NCBI GenBank assembly: GCA_965657645.1
Contig: CBFHOS010000008.1
Span: forward strand, 1 to 64,000
Origin: CBFHOS01 sp965657645
GTDB lineage: Bacteria > Pseudomonadota > Alphaproteobacteria > Puniceispirillales > Puniceispirillaceae
Reading direction: 5' to 3'
DNA: 64,000 nucleotides
Part shown: piece by piece, positions 1 through 9,000 of the stretch
Position numbering within the stretch: position 1 is the stretch's first letter
Layout of the letters: each line of letters begins with the position of its first letter
Position numbers and translations under genes: made by a program
Notes under the pieces: model-generated
Database searches by the model: none
Seen by the model: only the letters and a program-made list of their open reading frames with translations
What the model was told of the DNA's origin: nothing

Positions 1-997
1 TGGCGTAATAACCGTCAACCCGGCGACCAACCGCCTGCACAACCAACGGCAAAGCTTTACCCGCCACACGCAGCCGACCCTTTGCCCTTAACACACCAAA
101 GGTGCTGGCAATTTCGCCAAGCTCGGCTTGCAAAGCGTCACCATCGGCAATTTCACCAAGCTCGATGATATGTGAGGCAAATTCATCATGCCCGTGCTCA
201 TGCTCGTGGTGATGATGCCCGTGTTCATGATCATGTTCATGGTCATGATCATGATCGTCATCATGGTGGTGATGATGGTGGTGGTGCTGGGCGCGGTGAT
301 GCGCCTGCTCTTCCATATCGAGACCCAGGATTGCATCCATCGGGGCATTGCCCCCTGATGTTACGATAATCGGTGTTGCGGCTGATAATTTGCCCTCGAT
401 CACTGCCCGTGCGCGCGATTGTCCAGCATCATCCAGCATATCCGCCTTTGACAGAACGATAAGATTGGCCGCGCTTATTTGGTCTTGGAACAGCTCGTCA
501 ATCGGGCTCTCGTGATCAAGTTCTTCATCCGCCTTGCGCTGGGCCTCCAATGCATCGAGGTCATGGGCAATGCCGCCTGCCGCTAAGGCCGGACCATCAA
601 CCAAGGTCACAACGCCGTCCAACATAACCTTTGCGCGAATATCTGGCCACCCAAACGCCTGCACCAACGGTTGCGGCAAGGCAAGGCCAGATGTTTCAAT
701 GATGATATGGTCAGGGGCAGGATCTTGTGCCAATAGCTTTTGGATGCTTGGCAGAAAATCATCGGCAACGGTACAACAGATACAGCCATTCGCCAGTTCA
801 ATAATATCATCAGCGCTACAGCTATCGGCCCCACATTCCTGCAACATATCGCCATCCATGCCAATATCGCCAAACTCGTTGACGATCAGCGCCAATCGCT
901 TGCCATTGGCCTTGGTGATGATATTGCGGATAAGAGTGGTCTTTCCAGACCCCAAAAATCCGGTAATGACGGTGGCTGGAATGCGTGCTGTAGCCAT
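1..997 (-). CDS. cobW: CobW-family GTP-dependent metallochaperone (3' part cut by window edge)
   Basis: G3E-family P-loop GTPase implicated in cobalt delivery for cobalamin synthesis. The N-terminus shows the Walker A motif GFLGSGKTT (residues about 13-21), the NEFGDIG switch segment and the CxCC metal site (NGCICC, near residue 74). About residues 232-271 form a loop with roughly 25 His plus many Asp/Glu, a typical metal-holding insert of CobW proteins. The C-terminal CobW domain begins after it, and 332 codons are visible before the left edge. The start is the ATG ahead of ATARIPATVITG, which gives the usual family N-terminus. It lies downstream of hupE in the same direction, behind a B12 riboswitch, which supports a cobalt/cobalamin role. 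Other G3E members handle Zn or Ni, so the metal is inferred from context. Confidence 0.92.
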   Translation of the reverse strand, partial: MATARIPATVITGFLGSGKTTLIRNIITKANGKRLALIVNEFGDIGMDGDMLQECGADSCSADDIIELANGCICCTVADDFLPSIQKLLAQDPAPDHIIIETSGLALPQPLVQAFGWPDIRAKVMLDGVVTLVDGPALAAGGIAHDLDALEAQRKADEELDHESPIDELFQDQISAANLIVLSKADMLDDAGQSRARAVIEGKLSAATPIIVTSGGNAPMDAILGLDMEEQAHHRAQHHHHHHHHDDDHDHDHEHDHEHGHHHHEHEHGHDEFASHIIELGEIADGDALQAELGEIASTFGVLRAKGRLRVAGKALPLVVQAVGRRVDGYYA

Positions 998-1099
998 TGG
1001 ATTTCCTAACAATCATCGATGAATAAAGAGAGTAACAACCAGAAAAAGGCAGAGCGTCCGACCCTGCCTTTTGGTTTTGTCGTTGCAGTAATCGGAAAA

Positions 1100-1732
1100 C
1101 TACATGCCCGGGAAAATCATGCCTTCGAGATTTTCAACAAGATAAGCAAGACCAACACCCGCAACCATGGCACCGGCTAGACGCGGCTGTAGAGCCTCGC
1201 TCGCGGTGGTTTTCCAGATGTTATGCGCCAGCATACCAGTACCAAGGGCAATGACCATTTGGATCGCACCAAAGCCAACCATGTAAGCAATGATCGGTGT
1301 CGCCTCGGCACCAATTACGGCCGCGCCATAAGCCCAACCGTGGAACAGGCCAGCCGCCGCGGCGATGATTGTCGCGGGCATGACATTGGTCAATTTACCG
1401 CGCATAGCAACGATACCAGCACCAACAACAGAGGCAGTGATGACAATTTCAGCCAACGGCAGGGCAACCATAGAGACGGTAAGCAAGGTGCCGATCATCG
1501 TACCCGCAACAAAGCCAGCTGGCATCATCGCGCGGTTTTTATGAAAGGCGGCAATCAAGCCAACACCGATGACAAAGGCCAGATGATCAAACCCAATAAC
1601 CGGATGTCCAATACCAGACAGCAATCCGTTCATTAGTGTTTGCGGCACGTCACCACCAAGCGGGTGATGCGCAAAAGCGCTGGTCGCGGTTACCATGATC
1701 ATTGCTGCCGCTACGGCGAAAATTCTAGTCAT
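1100..1732 (-). CDS. hupE: HupE/UreJ-family metal transporter, probable cobalt uptake
   Basis: A 210-residue membrane protein of the HupE/UreJ family. A cleavable signal peptide (MTRIFAVAAAMIMV... to AFA) is followed by His-His and by the family signature HPVIGFDHLAFV, where the His and Asp are the presumed metal ligands, and then by about six hydrophobic segments. A second His motif (LFHGWAYG) lies in the later helices. The start is the ATG at 1732, preceded by GGGGAG; a longer reading frame upstream is less likely because it would push the signal peptide inside. Family members move Ni or Co. The cobalamin riboswitch immediately upstream and cobW downstream point to cobalt. Expression is therefore probably shut off when cobalamin is plentiful. 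Confidence 0.9.
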   Translation of the reverse strand: MTRIFAVAAAMIMVTATSAFAHHPLGGDVPQTLMNGLLSGIGHPVIGFDHLAFVIGVGLIAAFHKNRAMMPAGFVAGTMIGTLLTVSMVALPLAEIVITASVVGAGIVAMRGKLTNVMPATIIAAAAGLFHGWAYGAAVIGAEATPIIAYMVGFGAIQMVIALGTGMLAHNIWKTTASEALQPRLAGAMVAGVGLAYLVENLEGMIFPGM

Positions 1733-1733
1733 C

Positions 1734-1743
1734 GAGTATACTC
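1734..1743 (-). promoter_or_regulatory. Palindrome overlapping the hupE ribosome binding site
   Basis: The 10-bp perfect palindrome GAGTATACTC sits directly between the hupE start codon and its GGGGAG Shine-Dalgarno and overlaps the last bases of the latter. Slightly upstream (1757-1777) a GGCCC/GGGCC stem could form in the same leader. No T-tract follows, so the expression platform of the riboswitch more likely acts on translation than on termination. That mode of action is inference. Confidence 0.45.
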
Positions 1744-1865
1744 CCCTCAAAGAGTTGGCCCGTTGCTCGGCTGGGCCTGAAAAAGATTTACGGTCTTTGG
1801 GTAATGTGAAGAGAGTGGCGAACGCCAAGCATCCTCACGGCACACCCCGACCGTTTATTCAGCAG

Positions 1866-2068
1866 CGAAGGCAGGTCTCCTGGCTCGTGGTCATTGCTTG
1901 GTACCCTTCCCGTATCCGACAGCGCCACAACACAGCGCAGGAACACAGTGGCATGTAACAAGCGACCAACATACAGTCGCGGGGACGGCTATGGCATTGG
2001 ATGGTCATGTTTCACCCGAACCATATTCCCTCATTAAGGCATGGAGCTTGGCTCCACAGCCACCTTTC
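1866..2068 (-). ncRNA. Cobalamin (B12) riboswitch
   Basis: Read on the minus strand, the region carries the classical B12 element blocks in order: GGTTCGGGTGAAACATG-like P3 region after TTAATGAGGGAA, the GCCGTCCCCGCGACTGT block, GCCACTGTG, CGGGAAGG, and finally the diagnostic B12 box AGCCAGGAGACCTGCC (plus-strand 1870-1885). It lies about 130 nt upstream of hupE. A TTGACA at 2101-2106 (minus strand) is a possible -35 element for the leader, though no convincing -10 was found at ideal spacing. Outer boundaries are approximate. Confidence 0.95.
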
Positions 2069-2175
2069 ACACTGCATTGTTCCCATAGAGAAAGCTTGCG
2101 TGTCAACCAATTGCGTCACTGATTAGTCAAACTACGCCATTTAGGTATAAGCAAGTGAATTTCGATGTTTAAAAC

Positions 2176-3210
2176 CTACGCGGACCACGCCGTTAACGCG
2201 GCTTCAAGGCGGCTCCATTGCGAATCATCTGCGGGCAATCCAAAGCGAATTAACCGCGGGTAATCACCAAATGCCCGGGTCCATATGCCCGCTGTCGCTA
2301 GATGGTGATGAAGGCGGCTAGCATGCTCAGTATCTATCGTTTGAAACAAGCTGGTTCCGCCCAAAATAGACAGGTGATGTTGACCAAGCAAACCCGCCAA
2401 CCTAGTTGATTGTGCCGCCAGCCATTGCTGGTGATTTTCCGCCCAAACGCTATCATCAAGGGCCTTAGCACCGATTGACAGAGCTGGCGAGCTTAGTGCC
2501 CAAGGCCCGAAATGCTGGGTAAATTCGGCGATGATGTCAGGTTGGCCAATGGCAAATCCAAGACGCAAGCCAGCCATGCCAAAAAACTTGCCAAATGAGC
2601 GTAGATGAATGACCGCCGGATTATCACCCAACCGACCAAACAGATCCGCGCCAGTTTTATTATCGATAAAAGCACCGTCAATGACTAAGCACCCACCGCG
2701 CTCTTGCAACGCCTGTGCGCAATCGACAATGGCGGCCGGATCATATTCACCTGTGGGATTATTTGGCGCGATAATGACCGCGAACATCGCCTCTGGTGGC
2801 AGGGCATCAGCATCAACCACATTACACCCCGCCGCCTGCCATGCGGGTGCATGTTCATTATAGCTGGGGGTTTTAATCCAGACCGACCCGCCCTGTGGCG
2901 CTGCTTTCGCTTTATGGTTATGTGCACGTATTATCGCTGGTGCGCTTTGCAGTAACATCTGGGTGCCAGATCCGGCAACAAGATCCAGATATTCCGGCAC
3001 ATTGTAAAATTGCCGCGCCGCACCCAAACAATCGGCGAGCGCACTATCGGTTGGCAATGCTTGCAGCGCGTCCGCGGTAATCGGCGGTGCTGGATAGGCT
3101 ATGGGGCTAATGCCAGTTGATAGATCGAGCATATCTGGGATGCCATAACGCATCGCCGCCGCGTCAACATTGCCGCCATGCTCTCGGGCTTGTGTATCGG
3201 ACCCTCGCAT
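2176..3210 (-). CDS. cobC: Threonine-phosphate decarboxylase-like PLP enzyme CobC
   Basis: Fold-type I PLP enzyme of the CobC/CobD group, which makes (R)-1-amino-2-propanol phosphate for the nucleotide loop of cobalamin. Motifs seen are the N-terminal EHGGN, LSTGISPIAYP, the cofactor segment APNNPTGEYDP, the DGAFID aspartate region, and SFGKFFGMAGLRLGF, where Lys208 would bind PLP. Length is 344 residues, normal for the family. The start at 3210 is an ATG four bases after the asparaginase stop, so the two genes are probably co-transcribed; an in-frame upstream extension lies wholly inside the asparaginase gene and was rejected. Histidinol-phosphate aminotransferase is the nearest alternative, but the HGGN N-terminus favours CobC. 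Confidence 0.9.
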   Translation of the reverse strand: MRGSDTQAREHGGNVDAAAMRYGIPDMLDLSTGISPIAYPAPPITADALQALPTDSALADCLGAARQFYNVPEYLDLVAGSGTQMLLQSAPAIIRAHNHKAKAAPQGGSVWIKTPSYNEHAPAWQAAGCNVVDADALPPEAMFAVIIAPNNPTGEYDPAAIVDCAQALQERGGCLVIDGAFIDNKTGADLFGRLGDNPAVIHLRSFGKFFGMAGLRLGFAIGQPDIIAEFTQHFGPWALSSPALSIGAKALDDSVWAENHQQWLAAQSTRLAGLLGQHHLSILGGTSLFQTIDTEHASRLHHHLATAGIWTRAFGDYPRLIRFGLPADDSQWSRLEAALTAWSA

Positions 3211-3214
3211 TTGA

Positions 3215-4258
3215 CTAGGCTTGCGTGACAATCGGGCCGATGACCCGAATATCACCAACCAGATCCCCGGCCCAATTGCGTAATTCTGGCTGGAAATAAG
3301 GCCGCAATGTCGTTGGCGTCTCATAGCCCAGACAATCAATGACCGCGCCCAATGCCACCTCTGCGGCGCGTTTATTGCCGTCTCTCGCCTTTACCATAAT
3401 ACCAAGGCCGAGTTCATGAAATGCCGCGGCGAACACTCCCTCGGCGCCTGTCTTTGCGGTTATACCATCACCAAAGGCGGCGTTGAGTTCACTGCAGAGA
3501 CGCCGATCGCCCGCGATTAGAAATGGCGCAGATGCCACACCATTGCGGATGTTCTGACATGCGGCCGCGCGCGCAGGGGCAAGGCTATCGCCATCAGCGA
3601 ATAACGCAAATGCCCGCGCCCAATTGCCAAGTGGCGCACTAAAGGCCGGTGCACCGCACCCATCGATCCCGCTTGGATGCCCCATCAGATCAACGCCTGT
3701 CATCGCCTCTAAAATGCCGAGGATGCGTTGTTGCACCGGATGTGTCACATCGGCGTAATTATGCGTATCGACACCCATGAGATGCCCTAGCACCAACATG
3801 CCAGCATGCTTGCCGCTACAATTATTATGAATTCGTTGCGGTGTTTCCATTGTCCGCGCCTGTTCAATCAGGGTCGTCTGATCGCTCGACCATTGCGGCC
3901 CACATGACAGGTTATCTGGTGATATGTCGAACTTGCCTAGCAAGCCGCGAACCGCGTCGACATGGCCATCTTGGGCATTATGACTAGCACAGATCAGCGA
4001 CAATTCAGCCGGACTTAGACGCTGTAGCTCGTTCATTTGCGGGAGCATTTCCGCAAGGGCAATTGATTGCAACGGTTTCATCGCAGAGCGCGGAAAAACC
4101 GGATTTTCAATATCGCCAAGCCCGATTATAACGGTGCCATCGCCATCACAAAGCGCCACATCAACCAGATGGCTACTTTCCTCGGCGCCGCCTCTAGTCA
4201 CCGACACATGCAGTGGCTCGGCGCTATGGATCGGTAGGGTTTTACGAGGTGGGCGCAT
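3215..4258 (-). CDS. Type III (Rhizobium etli-type) L-asparaginase
   Basis: Hydrolyses L-asparagine to aspartate and ammonia. It belongs to the asparaginase II/ReAII family with a beta-lactamase-like serine/lysine catalytic layout, unrelated to E. coli AnsA/AnsB. Visible are PRSAMKPLQ (Ser58, Lys61), CASHNAQDGH, NNCSGKHAG with the family's metal-binding Cys147 and Lys150, GIDGCGAPAF and AKTGAEGVF. Length is 347 residues. The ATG at 4258 follows GAGAG at good spacing; a GTG four codons earlier is a weaker alternative. It precedes cobC by 4 bp and is separated from the upstream symporter gene by a terminator. Confidence 0.88.
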   Translation of the reverse strand: MRPPRKTLPIHSAEPLHVSVTRGGAEESSHLVDVALCDGDGTVIIGLGDIENPVFPRSAMKPLQSIALAEMLPQMNELQRLSPAELSLICASHNAQDGHVDAVRGLLGKFDISPDNLSCGPQWSSDQTTLIEQARTMETPQRIHNNCSGKHAGMLVLGHLMGVDTHNYADVTHPVQQRILGILEAMTGVDLMGHPSGIDGCGAPAFSAPLGNWARAFALFADGDSLAPARAAACQNIRNGVASAPFLIAGDRRLCSELNAAFGDGITAKTGAEGVFAAAFHELGLGIMVKARDGNKRAAEVALGAVIDCLGYETPTTLRPYFQPELRNWAGDLVGDIRVIGPIVTQA

Positions 4259-4388
4259 GATCTCTCTCACCGTTACGAAATTAGGCTTGCAGAATGCGCA
4301 AATTCAACACAGAGCGAAAGTAAAATTTTCATCCAGCCGGTTAATCATGCCCCGTCCCAAGATTTTTAGGAGATTAGAACCCACTATG

Positions 4389-4415
4389 AAAAAAGGGCGA
4401 CCAGAGCCGCCCTTT
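4389..4415 (-). terminator. Rho-independent terminator after the AGCS symporter gene
   Basis: An 8-bp perfect stem AAAGGGCG/CGCCCTTT (4392-4399 with 4408-4415) with an 8-nt loop. On the minus strand it is followed by six T residues. It lies about 60 bp after the symporter stop and ends that transcript before the asparaginase gene. Confidence 0.85.
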
Positions 4416-4476
4416 AATTATTAGTTCATTATCAGTTCGTTATCGATTGTAAACCAAGTCAGTTAAGCCGAATTGG

Positions 4477-5841
4477 TTAGAACGGGTTGTTTTCCGATTC
4501 CCCGCGCGTATCAAAAAACTCTTTGGTGATTTTGAATACGATGGGAGAGAGAACCGCCAAGGCGATCAAGTTCGGAACAGCCATCATCGCGTTGAGCGTG
4601 TCGGCCAATAGCCAGACAAATTCAAGCTCAACCGTTGCCCCCACTATGACCGCCAAGGACCAGACGACCCTAAACGGTGTAATGACTTTGCGGCTAAAGA
4701 GATATTGCAGAGACCGCTCTGAATAATAGCTCCAGCCCAAAATCGTGGTGAAGGCAAAGATCGCCAGTGAAATCGCGATCAGATAGCCACCCCACCCCGG
4801 CAAAGTCGCCTCAAAAGCGGCTGAGGTCAGGGCCACACCTGTTGCTCCACTTGTCCAAACGCCTGTGCTCAGGATCGCAAGGGCAGTGAATGAACAGACA
4901 ATGATCGTATCAATGAAAGTTCCCAACATTGCCACTAGTCCTTGAGAAACCGGACCTTTGGTCTGGGCCGCCGCATGCGCGATCGGGGCAGAACCAAGTC
5001 CAGCCTCGTTCGAGAATACACCACGGGCCACACCAAAACGAATGGCCATCCAAACCGCCGCACCAGCAAAACCGCCAGCAGCAGCGCTAGGCTGGAATGC
5101 GTATTTAAAGATCAACCCAAATGCGGCTGGAATTTCCGAAGCGTTAAGCATAAGCACCAGAACACCGGCAGAAACATAAAGCAACGCCATGATCGGCACG
5201 AGCTTGCCAGCAACATTGGAAATACGCTGGATGCCGCCAAGCAACACCGCGCCAACCAAGGCCGCCGTAACAAGACCAGTACCCATATGAGGCACACCAA
5301 AATTGCTATAAAGCGCGTCGGCAATCGAATTTGCCTGCACCATATTACCAATTCCAAATCCGGCTATACCGGCGAATAGCGCAAAGACCATCGCTAGCCA
5401 TTTCCACTTCGCGCCCATGCCATTTTGAATGTAATACATCGGACCACCGACAAAATTGCCTTTCGAATCCTTTTGACGGAAACGAACCGCACAAACAGCC
5501 TCGGCATATTTCGTGCCCATGCCAACCAACGCAGTGACCCACATCCAGAAAATGGCACCGGGGCCACCAAGAAAAATCGCAGTAGCAACACCAGCAATGT
5601 TACCAGTGCCGATAGTTGCAGATAACGAGGTCATTAGCGCGTTAAACGGACTAATTTCACCCGCGGCAGTGCCAGGAATACGGCCTTTCCACAAAAGGGA
5701 AAAACCGAAGGGAATTTTTAAGATAGAGAGAAATCTCAAGCCAATTGTTAGGTATAATCCAACGCCAAGTATAAGAACCAGCATTGGGACACCCCAGACA
5801 ATGCCGTTCAAATCTCCAACTAAGTTGTTGATCATTTCCAT
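4477..5841 (-). CDS. AGCS-family sodium:alanine/glycine symporter
   Basis: A 454-residue inner-membrane carrier of the alanine-or-glycine:cation symporter family (AlsT/DagA type), which uses a sodium gradient for amino-acid uptake. The family segments NALMTSLSATIGTGNIAGVATAI, WMWVTALVGMGTKYAEA, GGPMYYI and SNEAGLGSAPIAHAAA are all present, with about ten to eleven hydrophobic helices. The ATG at 5841 follows AAGGA. It lies 249 bp downstream of, and in the same direction as, the kinase/peptidase/aminotransferase fusion; the gap holds a pair of inverted repeats that may control it. The substrate could be an amino acid handled by that enzyme (inference), but AGCS specificity cannot be read from sequence. 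Confidence 0.92.
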   Translation of the reverse strand: MEMINNLVGDLNGIVWGVPMLVLILGVGLYLTIGLRFLSILKIPFGFSLLWKGRIPGTAAGEISPFNALMTSLSATIGTGNIAGVATAIFLGGPGAIFWMWVTALVGMGTKYAEAVCAVRFRQKDSKGNFVGGPMYYIQNGMGAKWKWLAMVFALFAGIAGFGIGNMVQANSIADALYSNFGVPHMGTGLVTAALVGAVLLGGIQRISNVAGKLVPIMALLYVSAGVLVLMLNASEIPAAFGLIFKYAFQPSAAAGGFAGAAVWMAIRFGVARGVFSNEAGLGSAPIAHAAAQTKGPVSQGLVAMLGTFIDTIIVCSFTALAILSTGVWTSGATGVALTSAAFEATLPGWGGYLIAISLAIFAFTTILGWSYYSERSLQYLFSRKVITPFRVVWSLAVIVGATVELEFVWLLADTLNAMMAVPNLIALAVLSPIVFKITKEFFDTRGESENNPF

Positions 5842-5952
5842 GTTTCGTTCCTTTCATCAAACGACGAAATTTGATCGTGATCAGGGGAACGAAACAGATG
5901 AGAAAACTAATGGAGAAACAAAGCCCCAGAACACATCGGTAAAGATTATTCT

Positions 5953-6005
5953 TTGGATGGTCCAAGGTCGGATAAGGTTACCCCACCATCTTTTGGAACA
6001 TCCAA
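5953..6005. promoter_or_regulatory. Two TTGGA-N3-TCCAA inverted repeats 40 bp apart, probable operators
   Basis: Two 13-bp inverted repeats share the arms TTGGA and TCCAA: 5953-5965 (N3 = TGG) and 5993-6005 (N3 = ACA). The second extends to CTTTTGGA/TCCAAAAG (5990-6008). Centres are 40 bp apart, close to four helical turns, and lie about 120-160 bp upstream of the symporter start. The repetition and spacing suggest a dimeric repressor or activator binding twice. No cognate regulator gene lies nearby. Confidence 0.5.
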
Positions 6006-6090
6006 AAGCATCTTGTTGGACAGACCTTACTATGGCCTATCTATCAAGACAAGGCTTTGACACGAAAATGACACATTTTTATATTCTTTT

Positions 6091-9000
6091 TCAATAATTT
6101 AGCAAAATTGTTTCCGCAAAAACCTGATCAAGTTTCCGCAATAAAAAGTCACAATCTTGCGCCCCAATAGTGAGAGGTGGCCGGATTTTCAGGACATTAT
6201 CAAAAGGCCCATCAGTGCCGATAAGGATACGGTACTCCCGCAAACGGTTGGCGACAAACCCCGCCAATTCACGCGCTGGTGTTTTGTCATTTTGATCTTT
6301 TACCAACTCAATTCCCAAAAACAAACCGCGCCCGCGAACGTCACCGATGATGTCATATTTGTCTTTCAACAAGGAAAAGCCGTCTAGCAATTGGCGTCCC
6401 CTCTCGGCGGCATTGGCCTGTAACCCCTCATCATCGACAATCTGCAACACCTCGGCCCCGATCAGACAGGCAAGCGTGGTTCCGCCAAAGGTTGAGAAAA
6501 ACTCCATCCCATTGGCAAAGGATTTCGCTATTTCCGCAGTTGTTACAACCACACCAATAGGATGACCATTACCGATGGGTTTCCCAAGAACGACAATATC
6601 CGGCATGGCGTTCTGGGTTTCAAACCCCCAATAGGCGTCGCCTAGGCGCCCTAAGCCGGTTTGCACCTCGTCGGCAATACATAGGCCATTGGCGGCGCGT
6701 ATCCGCTCATACACCGACGAGAGATAGTCTTGTGGGGGCTCTATCTGGCCGCCTACGCTAGGGAAACTCTCGGCGATAAAGCCGGCCAATGTGCCGCCCT
6801 TTTGCGCTATCCGGTCGAGGGCTTTGTCCACATCCGCCGCATATTTAACGCCAGCATTCGCGTCATCATAGCCAAATGGCCCACGATACCTGTCGGCCAC
6901 TTGGACAATCTCAACCCAATCAGGACAGCCATCACCGCCCGGCCCGTTAAATTTATACGGGCTTAGATCAATCGTCCCTGTGGTATGGCCGTGATAGCCA
7001 TGATCCTGTACCACCATTGATTTCCCACCAGTATGCGCCCGCGCCAATCGCAGGGCCAGCTCATTAGCCTCCGACCCCGACGTCACAAAATAGCAATGCG
7101 TGAGATGATCCGGCAATCGGCTTTGCAAGGCCTCGGCAAAGGCCATCTGCGCCGGATGCAGATATCTTGTATTGGTATTGATCAGACGCAATTGGCGCTC
7201 TGCTATGGCATGCAGGCGGGGATGCGAATGGCCGACATGTGGCACATTATTATAGGCATCAAGGTGGGTGCGCCCTCTCTCGTCATAGAGATAATGCTGC
7301 CAACCACGCACTAGCTGTAATGGCTTTGTGTAAGATAATTTCAGGTTTGCCCCAAAAGACCGTTTTCGCGCGGCAATGCCGTCATCGATATCATCGATGG
7401 GATAGAGCATGTCTTCTGGATCAAGCCCCAACATCGCCGCAGGATTGGGATAGAGCGCGGCGGCATAGTCCACATCATCAGCATCACCAACACCCGGCCA
7501 GTCATGATCACGCGCATCACCGAAATGCGTTAGCGAGACGCTTATTTGGAAATGCACATGCGGTTGCCACCCACCATTCACCGCCACATCCCCTAGCGCG
7601 GCAAATGTCTCGCCCTTGGCTATGTGCTGGCCTGTTTCCAAGTCTGCGATACTGGCCGGATCAAGATGGCCATAGAGAGAATAAAACGCATCACCATCGC
7701 TGGTTTCATGGGCCATGATGACCACACCGCCGTAATCGAGCCGTTGCGGGCGGTTAATCGCGGCCACAATAATTCCCTCATAGGGCGCGAAAAGAGACGC
7801 ACCAGCTGGCATGAACACATCAATGCCTAGATGCATTGTGCGGCGTCCATCAAGGGCATGCGCCCCCAGAAAAAACGCAGGTTCTGTATAAACAAGCCTT
7901 GGTTCAAGATAATGCCCAACATGCGGGATGCGATTGCCAATGGCTTCGGGGACTAACCGCACCGCCTCATCCATGCTGATCGCGGTCGGGTTTACCGGCA
8001 TCACGCTATCACCAATCGCACAAGAACAACGCGGCGCATCACCTAGGCTAGGCTGTATCTCAGGACCGAAAAGTGGTGCGAACTCGGATTTATTCTGCAC
8101 CAACCAATCCCCGACCCGATTGGCGTTCAAAACTATTTCCAATCCAATGGCAAGCCGCAACCGTCCAAGGACAATCACCGGCGAGATATCGCGTGCCATC
8201 GCCAGAAACGCAAGCGCAGGCGCCTCGCTAATGACCATGTAATCATCATCAGGGCGGATCTTTTTCATCATTGCGGAATTGACGACCGATACCGCCAGAC
8301 GGGTCAGCATCAAACTAAATATCAATTCAAGATCGTCTGGCTTTAACGGATGCGTTTCATGATAACCCGCCACAAACCGGCTCAAAACCTCTAAGGGGCG
8401 CTCTTGCCCTAGAACCAGATAGGCCGCCGCGGTCGCCAGATCACAAATGGCCGGCGCGCTGGTCATATCACCAAAATCAATAATGCCGGACAACGCCCAC
8501 GCCTCAACTGATCTGGTTACCAACAGGTTATAATCATTCGCATCACAATGAATGGCGGTATGATCTTTAGTTAATATTTTAGGTTCAATATTTTTCTTAA
8601 AATTCTGTATTATATCAGTTATTTGTGATTTCAATTCACCGTCAACAATAACATCAAGATGGTCCTCAATCCAATGCGGCTGGAGCGGATGCCATTTGAA
8701 ATCACGGGTCAAATGCGGATGATCAAACCCCTTTAGCGCATTCGTTAGCGTCCCGAGGTTGCGCCCAATCTGGTGAATTAACGCTGGATCATAGGCCCCA
8801 ACGGTGCCGAGGGTCACACCGGGCAATGCCGATATAACCCACGCAATGGACCCCGCATCATCATCCCATCTAACAAAGGATGCGCCGCCAATCGTGTCGA
8901 TTACGCGCGGGACAGCAAGATCAGGGGCGTTTTTGGCTATTTGGTGCAACGCGTCTATTTGCATTTCGACCAGTTGGGGATCGCAATCAGGACGCATGAT

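Noticed and set aside
534..1022. Plus-strand frames opposite cobW
   Set aside because: Antisense to the conserved G3E GTPase with Walker and CxCC motifs; no independent support.
5513..6097. Plus-strand frame of 194 codons across the AGCS gene and its upstream gap
   Set aside because: Antisense to conserved symporter sequence and covers the probable operator repeats; no ribosome binding site.
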